Origin: an uncultured Bacilli bacterium
GTDB taxonomy: Bacteria > Bacillota_I > Bacilli_A > RF39 > UBA660
NCBI GenBank assembly: GCA_947628685.1
Contig: CANRAT010000071.1
Location: forward strand, 1-6,010
Direction of reading: 5' to 3'
DNA length: 6,010 nt
In this document: piece by piece, positions 1 to 6,006 of the stretch
Layout: each line of letters starts with the position of its first letter
Position numbering within the stretch: position 1 is the stretch's first letter
Made by a program: the position numbers and the translations under genes
Notes under the pieces: generated by a model
What the model saw: the letters and a program-made list of their open reading frames with translations, nothing else
Databases searched by the model: none
Told to the model about the DNA's origin: nothing

Positions 1-921
1 AGTGTAATAGCATATTATGATGGAGATAATACAGTATATATTTATAGTGAAGGTTATATATTAGGTAATGCTAATTGTGATAAAATGTTTAAACGTTTCA
101 AAGAATTATTAAATATAAAATTTAACCTTTTTGATACATCTAAAGTAACAATCATGAGTGGTATGTTTCAAGATTGTTCAAGCCTAACAGAACTAGATTT
201 AAGTAATTTTGATGTATTAAGCGTAACTAGCTTTGGTGGTACCTGGTCTGGAATGTTTGAGGATTGTAGTAGTTTAGAGAGATTAGACGTAAGTAACTGG
301 GATACTAGAAGTGCAAAAAACATGGCATATATGTTTTATGGATGTAAAGGATTAAAAGAGTTAGATTTGAATCATTTTGATACATCACATGCAAATATAG
401 GAAGAATGTTTGAAGGATGTAGCTCATTAGTTAAGTTAAATATAAGTGATTGGGATACAAGTTCAGCAACAGATTTATATGGAATGTTTCAAGGATGCTC
501 AAGTCTAACAAACTTAGATTTAAGTAATTGGGATACTTCAAAAGTAAATGATATGAGCAGAATGTTTTTTGGATGTAAAGGTTTAAAGGAATTAGATTTG
601 AATCATTTTGATACATCACATGCAAAGATAGGAAGTATGTTTGAAGGATGTAGTTCATTAGTTAAGTTAAATATAAGTGATTGGGATATAAGTTCAGCAA
701 CAAGCTTATATGGAATGTTTCAAGGATGCTCAAGTCTAACAAACTTAGATTTAAGTAATTGGGATACTTCAAAAGTAAATGATATGAGCAGAATGTTTTT
801 TGGATGCAAAAGTTTAAGTGAAATAAAAGTGTCAAGAGATAAATGGATAATAAATGTTGAAATTAAACAAGATAATATGTTTTCGGGTTGTGGGACTAAT
901 GAAGTTACATATATAGATTAA
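1..921 (+). CDS. BspA-like leucine-rich repeat surface protein (DUF285), 5'-truncated by the window
   Basis: The frame is open from base 1, and the residues before the first ATG at 85 (TVYIYSEGY, then CDKMF) fit the family, so the gene starts upstream and the ATG at 85 is internal. At least 306 residues are visible. About ten repeats of 25-26 residues follow the pattern MFxxCSSLxxLDLSNWDTSxVxxM, typical of the BspA/DUF285 group (26-residue bacterial surface repeat, also found in mycoplasma lipoproteins). One early repeat is lengthened by an insertion (SFGGTW). A block of three repeats is duplicated almost exactly. The protein ends in a short cap with MFSGCG and shows no LPXTG motif or membrane anchor at its C-terminus; any signal peptide would lie outside the window. 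Family members are usually exported, and some have roles in adhesion. The target of this one cannot be told. A terminator follows the stop at once. Confidence 0.9.
   Translation, partial: SVIAYYDGDNTVYIYSEGYILGNANCDKMFKRFKELLNIKFNLFDTSKVTIMSGMFQDCSSLTELDLSNFDVLSVTSFGGTWSGMFEDCSSLERLDVSNWDTRSAKNMAYMFYGCKGLKELDLNHFDTSHANIGRMFEGCSSLVKLNISDWDTSSATDLYGMFQGCSSLTNLDLSNWDTSKVNDMSRMFFGCKGLKELDLNHFDTSHAKIGSMFEGCSSLVKLNISDWDISSATSLYGMFQGCSSLTNLDLSNWDTSKVNDMSRMFFGCKSLSEIKVSRDKWIINVEIKQDNMFSGCGTNEVTYID
340..801 (+). repeat. Two-copy 231-bp tandem repeat inside the BspA-like gene
   Basis: Copy 1 is 340-570 and copy 2 is 571-801; a third partial start, GGATGCAAA, lies at 802. By eye the copies differ at 10 of 231 positions, and the last 90 bases of each (481-570 and 712-801) are identical. 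The period is 77 codons, or three protein repeats, so expansion or contraction keeps the frame. Low divergence points to recent duplication or ongoing gene conversion. Confidence 0.93.
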
Positions 922-946
922 AAAAATAGATTTTTCTATTTTTTTT
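920..946 (+). terminator. AT-rich intrinsic terminator after the BspA-like gene
   Basis: The arm AAAAAAATAG (920-929), loop ATTTTT (930-935) and arm CTATTTTTTT (936-945) form a 10-bp stem whose 3' arm doubles as the U-tract. It overlaps the TAA stop (919-921). The stem has a single G-C pair and so may be weak, but its position directly after the stop and the T-run support the call. It separates the surface protein gene from the competence operon. Confidence 0.65.
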
Positions 947-964
947 CGTAAAAAAAAAGGAAAT

Positions 965-992
965 TTGAATTTTACAGAGTATGATATATATA
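965..992 (+). promoter_or_regulatory. Candidate promoter of the comEA-comEC-DUF1016 operon
   Basis: A TTGAAT box (965-970), 16-base spacer and TATATA box (987-992) resemble a vegetative promoter. Transcription would start near 999, leaving a short leader with the ribosome site at 1004-1011 before the ATG at 1016. An upstream terminator makes a promoter here necessary. TATGAT at 980-985 is an alternative -10 box without a good -35. In such AT-rich DNA chance matches are common, so this is tentative. Confidence 0.35.
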
Positions 993-1015
993 GGAAAATC
1001 ACTAGAAAGGAAAAT

Positions 1016-1735
1016 ATGGGAAGAATAAAATATTATATTGAAAAATACAAAATACTAATAATTTTAATAGTAATTCTTTTCGTTTTATTATTTTCTTTAT
1101 TATATCCACTAATAAAAAAAGATAATAATAATGAAATTGAAACTATAAAAATAGAATCACAAGAGAACGAAGAAGATAAAGAAGACAGAAAAGAAAATGT
1201 AATAGTAGATATTAAAGGATATGTAAAAAATCCTGGAACTTACAATGCACCTACTACCTCAAGAGTAATTGATGTAATCAATTTAGCAGGAGGACTAATT
1301 GATGGCGCAAACACTGAATATATTAATTTAAGTAAAAAAATTGTTGATGAAATGGTAATAATAATATATTCAAATGATGAAATATCAAAATTTAAAGAAA
1401 CAGAAAAGGAAATAGTATATTTAGAGTATGAGTGTAAGTGCCCTGACAATGAAAACGATGCATGTATAACTGAAGATGATGTTGTAAATACAAATGGAAA
1501 TAAAACAAATAGTTCTAGTAGTTTAAATACTCCAACTACTACTGATAAAATATCTATAAATACAGCAACACTAGATGAACTTATGACCTTAAGTGGAATA
1601 GGAGAATCAAAGGCTAAAGCTATAATAGAATATAGAGAAAAAAATAATGGTTTTAAATCACTTGAAGAAATAATTAATGTATCAGGAATAGGTGAAAAAG
1701 TATATTCAAAGATTAAAGACTATATTAAACTCTAA
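1016..1735 (+). CDS. comEA: Competence protein ComEA (SLBB plus helix-hairpin-helix DNA-binding protein)
   Basis: The protein has 239 residues. A short basic N-terminus and one membrane segment (about residues 13-33) are followed by an acidic linker (37-61), an SLBB domain (about 62-121, starting VIVDIKGYVKNPGTY) and a C-terminal helix-hairpin-helix pair (179-239) with SINTAT and two GIG turns at 194-196 and 224-226. This is the full ComEA architecture: an anchored extracytoplasmic receptor that binds double-stranded DNA and passes it to ComEC. The ATG at 1016 is preferred because AGAAAGGA lies five bases upstream and the membrane segment then starts close to the N-terminus. A TTG at 965 would add 17 residues but falls on the probable -35 box. 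An odd feature is a cysteine cluster (C140, C142, C150) between the SLBB and HhH domains. The 3' end overlaps comEC by 44 bases. Presence of the gene does not prove natural transformation. Confidence 0.93.
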   Translation: MGRIKYYIEKYKILIILIVILFVLLFSLLYPLIKKDNNNEIETIKIESQENEEDKEDRKENVIVDIKGYVKNPGTYNAPTTSRVIDVINLAGGLIDGANTEYINLSKKIVDEMVIIIYSNDEISKFKETEKEIVYLEYECKCPDNENDACITEDDVVNTNGNKTNSSSSLNTPTTTDKISINTATLDELMTLSGIGESKAKAIIEYREKNNGFKSLEEIINVSGIGEKVYSKIKDYIKL

Positions 1736-3743
1736 TATATTTATTATAGTTTTAACCTTTTTTACTATATTTAATCTAATTTATAAATTAAATCATGTAA
1801 AGAGTAAATATGACATAAATACTGAAAGTATAACAGGAATTGTAACTAATATTAAAATTGATGATAAAAAAACTACTATTACTCTTAAAGCAAAAGAAAA
1901 TATAATAGTATATTATTATAAAAATATAGATATTAATTTAGGGGATAAAATAGAAGTAATTGGTGCATTAAATCCTCTTAGTAATAATACAAATTTTAAT
2001 TTATTTAATTATAGAAATTACATGTTAAGTAAAAATACATATTACTCTATTAGTGCAGATAATATTTATTTAGTTAGTAAATGCAAAAATATATTATATA
2101 AAATAAAAAAATATTTAATAAATAGAATAAATAAAATGAAAGGCTATAATTACCTTAATACATTTATATTAGGAGATAGTAGCGAAATCAACACTGAAAC
2201 ATATCAAACTAATGGAGTAAGCCATCTTTTTTCTGTTAGTGGTATGCATATAGCACTCTTATCAAGCCTAATATTGTTTATCTTAAATAAATTAAAAAAA
2301 AGTAATATAAATTATATATTTGTAATAATATTTTTAATTTTTTATGCTTTTTTAACTAATTTTACTCCATCAGTTATAAGAGCAAGTTTATTATTTATCT
2401 TTCTTTTTATAAATAAAGTTTTAAATCTAAAATTACCAACTTTAAAAGTTCTTATAATAATACTTTGTCTTAATTTAATAATTAATCCTTATAATATATA
2501 TAATACAGGTTTTAAATTTTCATATACCATATCAATTTATTTAGTATGTTTTAATAAACTTATTAATAATTATAAAAATTATTTTAAAAAAACTCTTATG
2601 ATATCTCTAATATCATTCTTAGCTAGTATACCAATACTTATAAATAATTTTTTTAGTATAAATATAATGACTATTTTAAATAATATTATATTTGTACCAC
2701 TAGTATCGATTATAGTGTTTCCATTATCACTTTTAGTACTTATAATTAAACCACTTGATTTTATATATAAATTTATTATTGATTTAATGGAAAACATTTC
2801 TATATTTATGGAAAATTTTAAAATAGAAATAGTAATGTGCAAAGTAAATATAATTATTATAATTTTATATTATATTTTAATTACATTTATACTTATAATG
2901 CTATATAAAAGAAAATATAAATATTTAATGCTAATAATCGCTTTAATCTTTATACACCACAATATAAATTATATAAAAAATAATCCATACGTTACATTTA
3001 TAGATGTAAAACAAGGAGATAGTACTTTAATACATCTTCCATATAACAATGGAGATATATTAATAGATACTGGAGGATTAATAAACTATGATACATCGAG
3101 TGATATTATAAATTATTTAAAAAGTGAAGGTATTAAAGATATAGATTATTTAATATTAACTCATGGAGATTTTGATCACTCTGGTAGTAGTATTAATTTA
3201 GTAAATAATTTTAAAGTTAATAAAGTTATTTTAAATAATGATGAATTTAATGATTTAGAAAAAGAATTAATAAATACATTAAATAATAAAAATATAAAAT
3301 ATTATAACAATATAGAAAAGATAAATATTGGTAAATATAAATTTTATTTTCTAAATACAAAACTTTATAATAATGAAAATGATAATAGTAATATTTTATA
3401 TACTGAAATTGATAATAATAAATTATTATTCATGGGAGATGCGAGTAAAGAAGTAGAAAATAACATACTTAAAAAATATAATATAGAAAATATAGATATA
3501 TTAAAAGTAGGGCATCATGGTTCTAATACAAGTACTGATATAAATTTTATAAATAAAATATCTCCTAAAATATCTATTATATCAGTAGGTCTTAATAATA
3601 AATATGGACATCCTAAAAGTGAAGTGTTAGATATATTAAGTGATAGTAAAGTATATAGAACAGATTTAAATGGTAGTATTAAAGTAAAATTAAAAGATGG
3701 CGGATTTAATATTAAAACATGTATAAAACAAGGAGGAATATGA
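1692..3743 (+). CDS. comEC: ComEC/Rec2 family DNA uptake channel with C-terminal metallo-beta-lactamase-like domain
   Basis: The protein has 683 residues. It starts at GTG (1692) inside comEA, behind AGGA (1684-1687); this start keeps the first membrane helix (about 16-31), and no later in-frame ATG would. Next come a DUF4131-like OB-fold region (about 35-135), the polytopic Competence domain (about 160-425, with GDSSE at 161 and SVSGMH at 181-186) and a metallo-beta-lactamase-like domain from about 434. That domain has DVKQGD (438-443), LIDTGG, THGDFDH (490-496), MGD (581-583), VGHHGS (606-611) and YGHP (638-641), so the expected metal ligands look intact. In the family, ComEC moves single-stranded DNA across the membrane, and the external domain is proposed to degrade the other strand. 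The length is slightly short but within the family range. The stop TGA overlaps the next ATG, and the codons for QGG near the C-terminus form the next gene's ribosome site, so the two are translationally coupled. Confidence 0.95.
   Translation: MKKYIQRLKTILNSNIFIIVLTFFTIFNLIYKLNHVKSKYDINTESITGIVTNIKIDDKKTTITLKAKENIIVYYYKNIDINLGDKIEVIGALNPLSNNTNFNLFNYRNYMLSKNTYYSISADNIYLVSKCKNILYKIKKYLINRINKMKGYNYLNTFILGDSSEINTETYQTNGVSHLFSVSGMHIALLSSLILFILNKLKKSNINYIFVIIFLIFYAFLTNFTPSVIRASLLFIFLFINKVLNLKLPTLKVLIIILCLNLIINPYNIYNTGFKFSYTISIYLVCFNKLINNYKNYFKKTLMISLISFLASIPILINNFFSINIMTILNNIIFVPLVSIIVFPLSLLVLIIKPLDFIYKFIIDLMENISIFMENFKIEIVMCKVNIIIIILYYILITFILIMLYKRKYKYLMLIIALIFIHHNINYIKNNPYVTFIDVKQGDSTLIHLPYNNGDILIDTGGLINYDTSSDIINYLKSEGIKDIDYLILTHGDFDHSGSSINLVNNFKVNKVILNNDEFNDLEKELINTLNNKNIKYYNNIEKINIGKYKFYFLNTKLYNNENDNSNILYTEIDNNKLLFMGDASKEVENNILKKYNIENIDILKVGHHGSNTSTDINFINKISPKISIISVGLNNKYGHPKSEVLDILSDSKVYRTDLNGSIKVKLKDGGFNIKTCIKQGGI
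3730..3736 (+). promoter_or_regulatory. Strong Shine-Dalgarno inside the end of comEC, fixing the DUF1016 start
   Basis: AAGGAGG lies three bases before the ATG at 3740 and is read in comEC as part of the codons for Gln-Gly-Gly. It supports the start at 3740 over an in-frame ATG at 3719, as does the identical MNYYNEIKQE start of the second paralogue. Confidence 0.85.
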
Positions 3744-3859
3744 ACTATTATAATGAGATAAAACAAGAATTAGTAAATAATGAAATTTACAAAAAGGTAA
3801 AAGATTATTCAAAGAACAAAAGTGATTTGATGACTTACTATAATGTAGGTAAATTACTT
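3740..3859 (+). repeat. Direct repeat, copy 1: 5' end of DUF1016 paralogue A
   Basis: The first 40 codons match those at 4627-4746. By eye 11 of 120 bases differ; nine changes are silent and two change the residue (V12I, V20A). Both copies begin at an ATGA overlap with the preceding gene. Confidence 0.9.
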
Positions 3860-4630
3860 TCTAAAGCAAGAAAGCATTATGGAGATGGAATCATTAAAGA
3901 ATATTCTATTAGACTTACTAGTGAACTTGGTAAAGGGTATACAATAAGCGCATTAAAAAGAATGAGACAATTTTATAATATAATTGAAAAAGGTGCCTCA
4001 TTGAGGCACCTATCTTGGACTCACTATAGAGAACTTATTCCACTAAAAGATATAAATCAAATAAATTATTATCTAAAAATAACAGAAGAGCAAAACTTAA
4101 GTGTGAGAGAATTAAGAAAAAAAGTAAAAAATGAAGAATATGAAAGACTTGATGATAAAACGAAAGAAAAATTAATAAATAAAGAAAATACTAAAGTAAA
4201 TGATTTTATAAAAAATCCAATATTGATTAAAAATAGTTATAACTATGAAAAAATAAGTGAATTCATATTAAAAAAGTTAATATTAGAAGATTTAGATAAC
4301 TTTTTAACTGAACTTGGAGATGGTTTTACTTATATAAAGAGTGAATACAAAATAAAGATTGGCACTGAGTATAATTACATAGATTTACTTTTATTTAATT
4401 ACATTTATAATTGCTTTATTGTAGTTGAATTAAAGGTAACAGAGTTAAAAAAAGACCACATAGGTCAAATACAAGTTTATATGAACTATATAGATAAGCA
4501 TATAAAAAATGTTTATCATGATAAGACTATAGGAATTATAATTTGTAAAAAAGGGAATAACTTTATACTTGAATATTCATCAGATGAAAGAATATATGAA
4601 ACTGTATATAAGTTAGGAAGTGAATTATGA
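3740..4630 (+). CDS. DUF1016/YhcG-like PDDEXK nuclease domain protein
   Basis: The protein has 296 residues. The N-terminal DUF1016_N domain (about 5-150) contains YYNVGKLL, the MRQFY stretch, LSWTHYREL (91-99) and LSVRELRKKV. The C-terminal PDDEXK-type domain (about 160-296) contains GTEYNYID with Asp215, VVELK with Glu230 and Lys232, and GQ at 242-243, the usual catalytic layout, apparently complete. The family (Escherichia coli YhcG) is widespread and often found near restriction or other accessory genes, but its cellular role is poorly defined; a nuclease acting on DNA is inferred from the fold. The protein is a little shorter than typical members and lacks about five residues after GKLL that the neighbouring copy keeps. 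The gene overlaps comEC (ATGA) and the next gene (ATGA at 4627), so it is an operon member. A GC-rich perfect hairpin sits within codons 85-91. Confidence 0.92.
   Translation: MNYYNEIKQELVNNEIYKKVKDYSKNKSDLMTYYNVGKLLSKARKHYGDGIIKEYSIRLTSELGKGYTISALKRMRQFYNIIEKGASLRHLSWTHYRELIPLKDINQINYYLKITEEQNLSVRELRKKVKNEEYERLDDKTKEKLINKENTKVNDFIKNPILIKNSYNYEKISEFILKKLILEDLDNFLTELGDGFTYIKSEYKIKIGTEYNYIDLLLFNYIYNCFIVVELKVTELKKDHIGQIQVYMNYIDKHIKNVYHDKTIGIIICKKGNNFILEYSSDERIYETVYKLGSEL
3991..4011 (+). other. GC-rich perfect hairpin inside DUF1016 gene A
   Basis: AGGTGCCTC (3991-3999), loop ATT (4000-4002) and GAGGCACCT (4003-4011) form a 9-bp uninterrupted stem. It encodes GASLRHL just before SWTHY. No T-run follows, so it does not look like a terminator. 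Its G+C content contrasts sharply with the surroundings, and a hairpin of different arm sequence sits at the aligned position of paralogue B. Confidence 0.9.
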
Positions 4631-4746
4631 ACTATTATAATGAAATAAAACAAGAGTTAATAAATAATGAGATTTATAAAAAAGCAAAAGATTATTCAAA
4701 AAATAAAAGTGATTTAATGACTTACTATAATGTAGGTAAATTACTA
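4627..4746 (+). repeat. Direct repeat, copy 2: 5' end of DUF1016 paralogue B
   Basis: This is the partner of 3740-3859, about 91% identical by eye over 120 bases with no gaps. Confidence 0.9.
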
Positions 4747-4956
4747 GTGGAAGCACAGGGTGGTGAATCTAGAGCAAAATATGGAGATAATTTAATCAAA
4801 GAATATTCTAAAAAATTAACTCTGGAATTAGGTAAAGGTTATTCCACTAGAAGTCTTAAAAATATGAGAAAATTTTATATGTTTCAAAAAGGGCAGGCAC
4901 TGCCTGCCCAATTGACTTGGTCACACTATGTAGAATTACTTAAATTCGTAATATAA
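4627..4956 (+). CDS. Truncated DUF1016 N-terminal domain protein (second, tandem copy)
   Basis: The protein has 109 residues. It is a paralogue of the upstream nuclease: residues 1-40 differ at only two positions, and MRKFY and LTWSHYVELL (96-105) follow. It keeps the family segment EAQGGESRAKYGD that the upstream copy has shortened. It stops four codons after VELL (KFVI, then TAA), so the rest of DUF1016_N and all of the PDDEXK domain are missing and it cannot be a nuclease by itself. The start overlaps the previous stop (ATGA) with AGGAAG (4615-4620) as a modest ribosome site. It may be a decaying gene or a free-standing domain that pairs with the upstream protein. Mostly silent differences suggest that protein sequence was under selection for a time. 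A one-base loss near 4951 could explain the stop (GTAATATAA resembles GATAATATAA), but the sequence beyond shows no clear homology. A GC-rich hairpin lies in codons 89-95. Confidence 0.78.
   Translation: MNYYNEIKQELINNEIYKKAKDYSKNKSDLMTYYNVGKLLVEAQGGESRAKYGDNLIKEYSKKLTLELGKGYSTRSLKNMRKFYMFQKGQALPAQLTWSHYVELLKFVI
4891..4909 (+). other. GC-rich perfect hairpin inside DUF1016 gene B
   Basis: GGGCAGGC (4891-4898), loop ACT (4899-4901) and GCCTGCCC (4902-4909) form an 8-bp stem with a three-base loop. It encodes GQALPA and the first base of the next codon, just before QLTWSHY. The centre CACTG matches CATTG of the hairpin in gene A and lies in the same codon phase, while most arm positions differ. 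Confidence 0.9.
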
Positions 4957-5017
4957 AATCATTCACAAAATTAAAAGTTTAGAATATATTATTTATGTAA
5001 GATAAAAATATGAATAT

Positions 5018-5045
5018 TTTTCATTTAATATAAATATACTATAAC
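5018..5045 (+). promoter_or_regulatory. Weak candidate promoter in the non-coding gap after the operon
   Basis: TTTTCA (5018-5023), a 16-base spacer and TATAAC (5040-5045) could drive a short transcript starting near 5052 and ending at the terminator at 5107-5126. The match is imperfect and the DNA is AT-rich, so this is only a suggestion. Confidence 0.2.
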
Positions 5046-5066
5046 TAGAGTGTTTAATATTTTGCT

Positions 5067-5095
5067 ACACCCATTCTTATCATAAGATAAGGTGT
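5067..5095. other. Bulged hairpin in the non-coding gap
   Basis: The outer arm ACACC (5067-5071) pairs with GGTGT (5091-5095). The inner arm TTATC (5077-5081) pairs with GATAA (5086-5090) around an ATAA loop. A five-base bulge lies on one side. No T-run follows on either strand, so it does not look like a terminator. It could be part of the operon's 3' leader or of a small RNA. Otherwise the 186 bases from 4957 to 5142 hold no gene that I can support. Confidence 0.4.
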
Positions 5096-5106
5096 TTATA
5101 TAGATT

Positions 5107-5126
5107 GAGAGCTTAGGCTCTCTTTT
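5107..5126 (+). terminator. Intrinsic terminator closing the comEA-comEC-DUF1016 operon
   Basis: GAGAGC (5107-5112), loop TTAG (5113-5116) and GCTCTC (5117-5122) are followed by TTTTATTTAT. The GC-containing stem and T-run point to plus-strand termination. On the minus strand the bases after the stem are not T-rich, so it is a poor terminator for the DUF6512 gene that converges on it. Confidence 0.8.
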
Positions 5127-5142
5127 ATTTATATAAAAAGGA

Positions 5143-5679
5143 CTAAACATTATAATTGTTTATTCCATATTTTTCATCTTGTGTATCAAAGAAAAGTTCA
5201 CATTTTATAGGATTATAAGTTAGGTACGCTAAAGTGATATAAGATATAATAATAAGTATGAAAGATATAATATTTAATTTTCCAAAATTTTTAGATTTTA
5301 ATATAAAATAACTTATAACTTGAGATATAATAATTGCAAAACCCATAACTCCAATATTTAAAAACATTTTAGGACCTATTTTATAATAAAATGGTAAATA
5401 AATAATTAAAAATATAGGTATTATAGTGAGTGCGGATATAAATAAAGAAGTAAAAAAATTATTGTATTTGACTTTGCACTTTTCAAGTATTAAATATTCA
5501 ACTATTCCCCACATAACTACACTTGTAAACATTAACTTTTGGTGTTCCCAAATAGATTCATTAACAGGAAAAAATATTGCTGTTAGGCTATTAGGCATAA
5601 TTTCATATATAAAATGAAATAAAAAGCAAAGTAAAAATATTCCTATCGCACTTATAATTTTAACTTTTTTAAGACTCAT
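5143..5679 (-). CDS. DUF6512 family integral membrane protein
   Basis: The protein has 178 residues with about five predicted membrane segments (roughly 7-27, 48-66, 74-97, 105-127 and 133-155). The conserved block PVNESIWEH (38-46) after the first helix and the C-terminal tail LTYNPIKCELFFD with YGI (about 153-173) are marks that I associate with the DUF6512 family of small Bacillota membrane proteins. The function is unknown. The ATG (complement of 5677-5679) is well supported: AGAAAGGAG (complement of 5686-5694) lies six bases upstream. The gene converges on the competence operon and is divergent from the UvsE fragment with only 39 bases between the start codons, so any promoters for the two must overlap. 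The length looks complete for the family. Confidence 0.85.
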   Translation of the reverse strand: MSLKKVKIISAIGIFLLCFLFHFIYEIMPNSLTAIFFPVNESIWEHQKLMFTSVVMWGIVEYLILEKCKVKYNNFFTSLFISALTIIPIFLIIYLPFYYKIGPKMFLNIGVMGFAIIISQVISYFILKSKNFGKLNIISFILIIISYITLAYLTYNPIKCELFFDTQDEKYGINNYNV

Positions 5680-5709
5680 AAAAAACTCCTTTCTATTTAT
5701 ACTAATAAC

Positions 5710-5715
5710 GGTGAT
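5710..5715 (+). promoter_or_regulatory. Unusual ribosome binding site of the UvsE fragment
   Basis: GGTGAT, three bases before the ATG at 5719, matches the 3' half of the extended Shine-Dalgarno consensus AGGAGGTGAT rather than the usual GGAGG core. It supports the start at 5719, as does the family-like N-terminus MKIRLGYACV. Confidence 0.5.
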
Positions 5716-5718
5716 ATT

Positions 5719-6006
5719 ATGAAAATAAGACTTGGATATGCATGTGTACCTGTTACAATTAATGAAACCTCATCACATACGCTTACATATACAAACTATA
5801 AAAAATTAGGAATTAAGGGTAATGAAAAATTAGATAGTGTTATTAAAAGCAATTTTAATGCTTTAGAAAACATATTAAAATATAATATAAAAAATGATAT
5901 TACTTTTTTTAGAATGACATCAGAATTACTTCCCAATGTCATCAGTTTAAGAAACTACATAAGAAATTGTGTAGTTTTTATTATTATAAATTTAAAGTTC
6001 AATTAA
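5719..6006 (+). pseudogene. uvsE: UV damage endonuclease UvsE (UVDE), truncated N-terminal fragment
   Basis: Residues 1-72 match the start of UVDE enzymes: MKIRLGYACV, TSSHTLTYTNY (17-27), the GNEKLDSVIKSNFNALENIL helix and the ITFFRMTSELLP strand (61-72). Full-length enzymes are about 300 residues, fold as a TIM barrel and nick DNA 5' to UV photoproducts using metal ions. Here the expected PLATH-type continuation is replaced by NVISLRNYIRN and a hydrophobic tail, with a stop after residue 95, so the metal-binding residues are missing. A terminator-like hairpin lies within codons 78-87. The +1 frame stays open to the window end but encodes nothing UVDE-like, so a simple frameshift does not rescue it. 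The best reading is a decayed or deleted gene; a sequence error or a remainder beyond the window cannot be excluded. Confidence 0.65.
5952..5984 (+). terminator. Terminator-like hairpin within the end of the UvsE fragment
   Basis: AAACTACA (5952-5959), a ten-base loop (5960-5969) and TGTAGTTT (5970-5977) are followed by TTATTATT. This is a plausible plus-strand intrinsic terminator. Its location inside the reading frame suggests that the DNA after about 5935 was intergenic before it became joined to the truncated uvsE. Confidence 0.55.

Noticed and set aside
431..658. Reverse-strand open frame of 75 codons
   Set aside because: It lies fully inside the BspA-like repeats, has no ribosome site and reflects the repeat composition.
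340..801. CRISPR-like array
   Set aside because: The repeat is a coding 231-bp duplication in frame, without short repeats separated by unique spacers.
965..1015. TTG start that would lengthen ComEA by 17 residues
   Set aside because: The ATG at 1016 has a better ribosome site and places the membrane segment normally; the TTG falls on a likely -35 box.
1240..1449. Reverse-strand open frame within comEA
   Set aside because: It is antisense to the conserved SLBB domain and has no recognisable protein family features.
2579..2842. Reverse-strand open frame within comEC
   Set aside because: Its hydrophobic low-complexity sequence is the shadow of AT-rich membrane-helix codons.
3515..3766. Reverse-strand open frame across the comEC/DUF1016 junction
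   Set aside because: It is antisense to the conserved HHGS and GHP motifs and shows no family resemblance.
3991..4011. Intrinsic terminator inside DUF1016 gene A
   Set aside because: No T-run follows the hairpin on the plus strand, and the reading frame continues through an intact nuclease domain.
3741..4630. TGA read as tryptophan (Mycoplasma-type code)
   Set aside because: TGA ends comEC and the first DUF1016 gene exactly at ATGA overlaps, and tryptophan in all the genes is TGG.
5426..5617. Plus-strand open frame of 63 codons
   Set aside because: It is antisense to the DUF6512 gene, which has the conserved motif and a good ribosome site.
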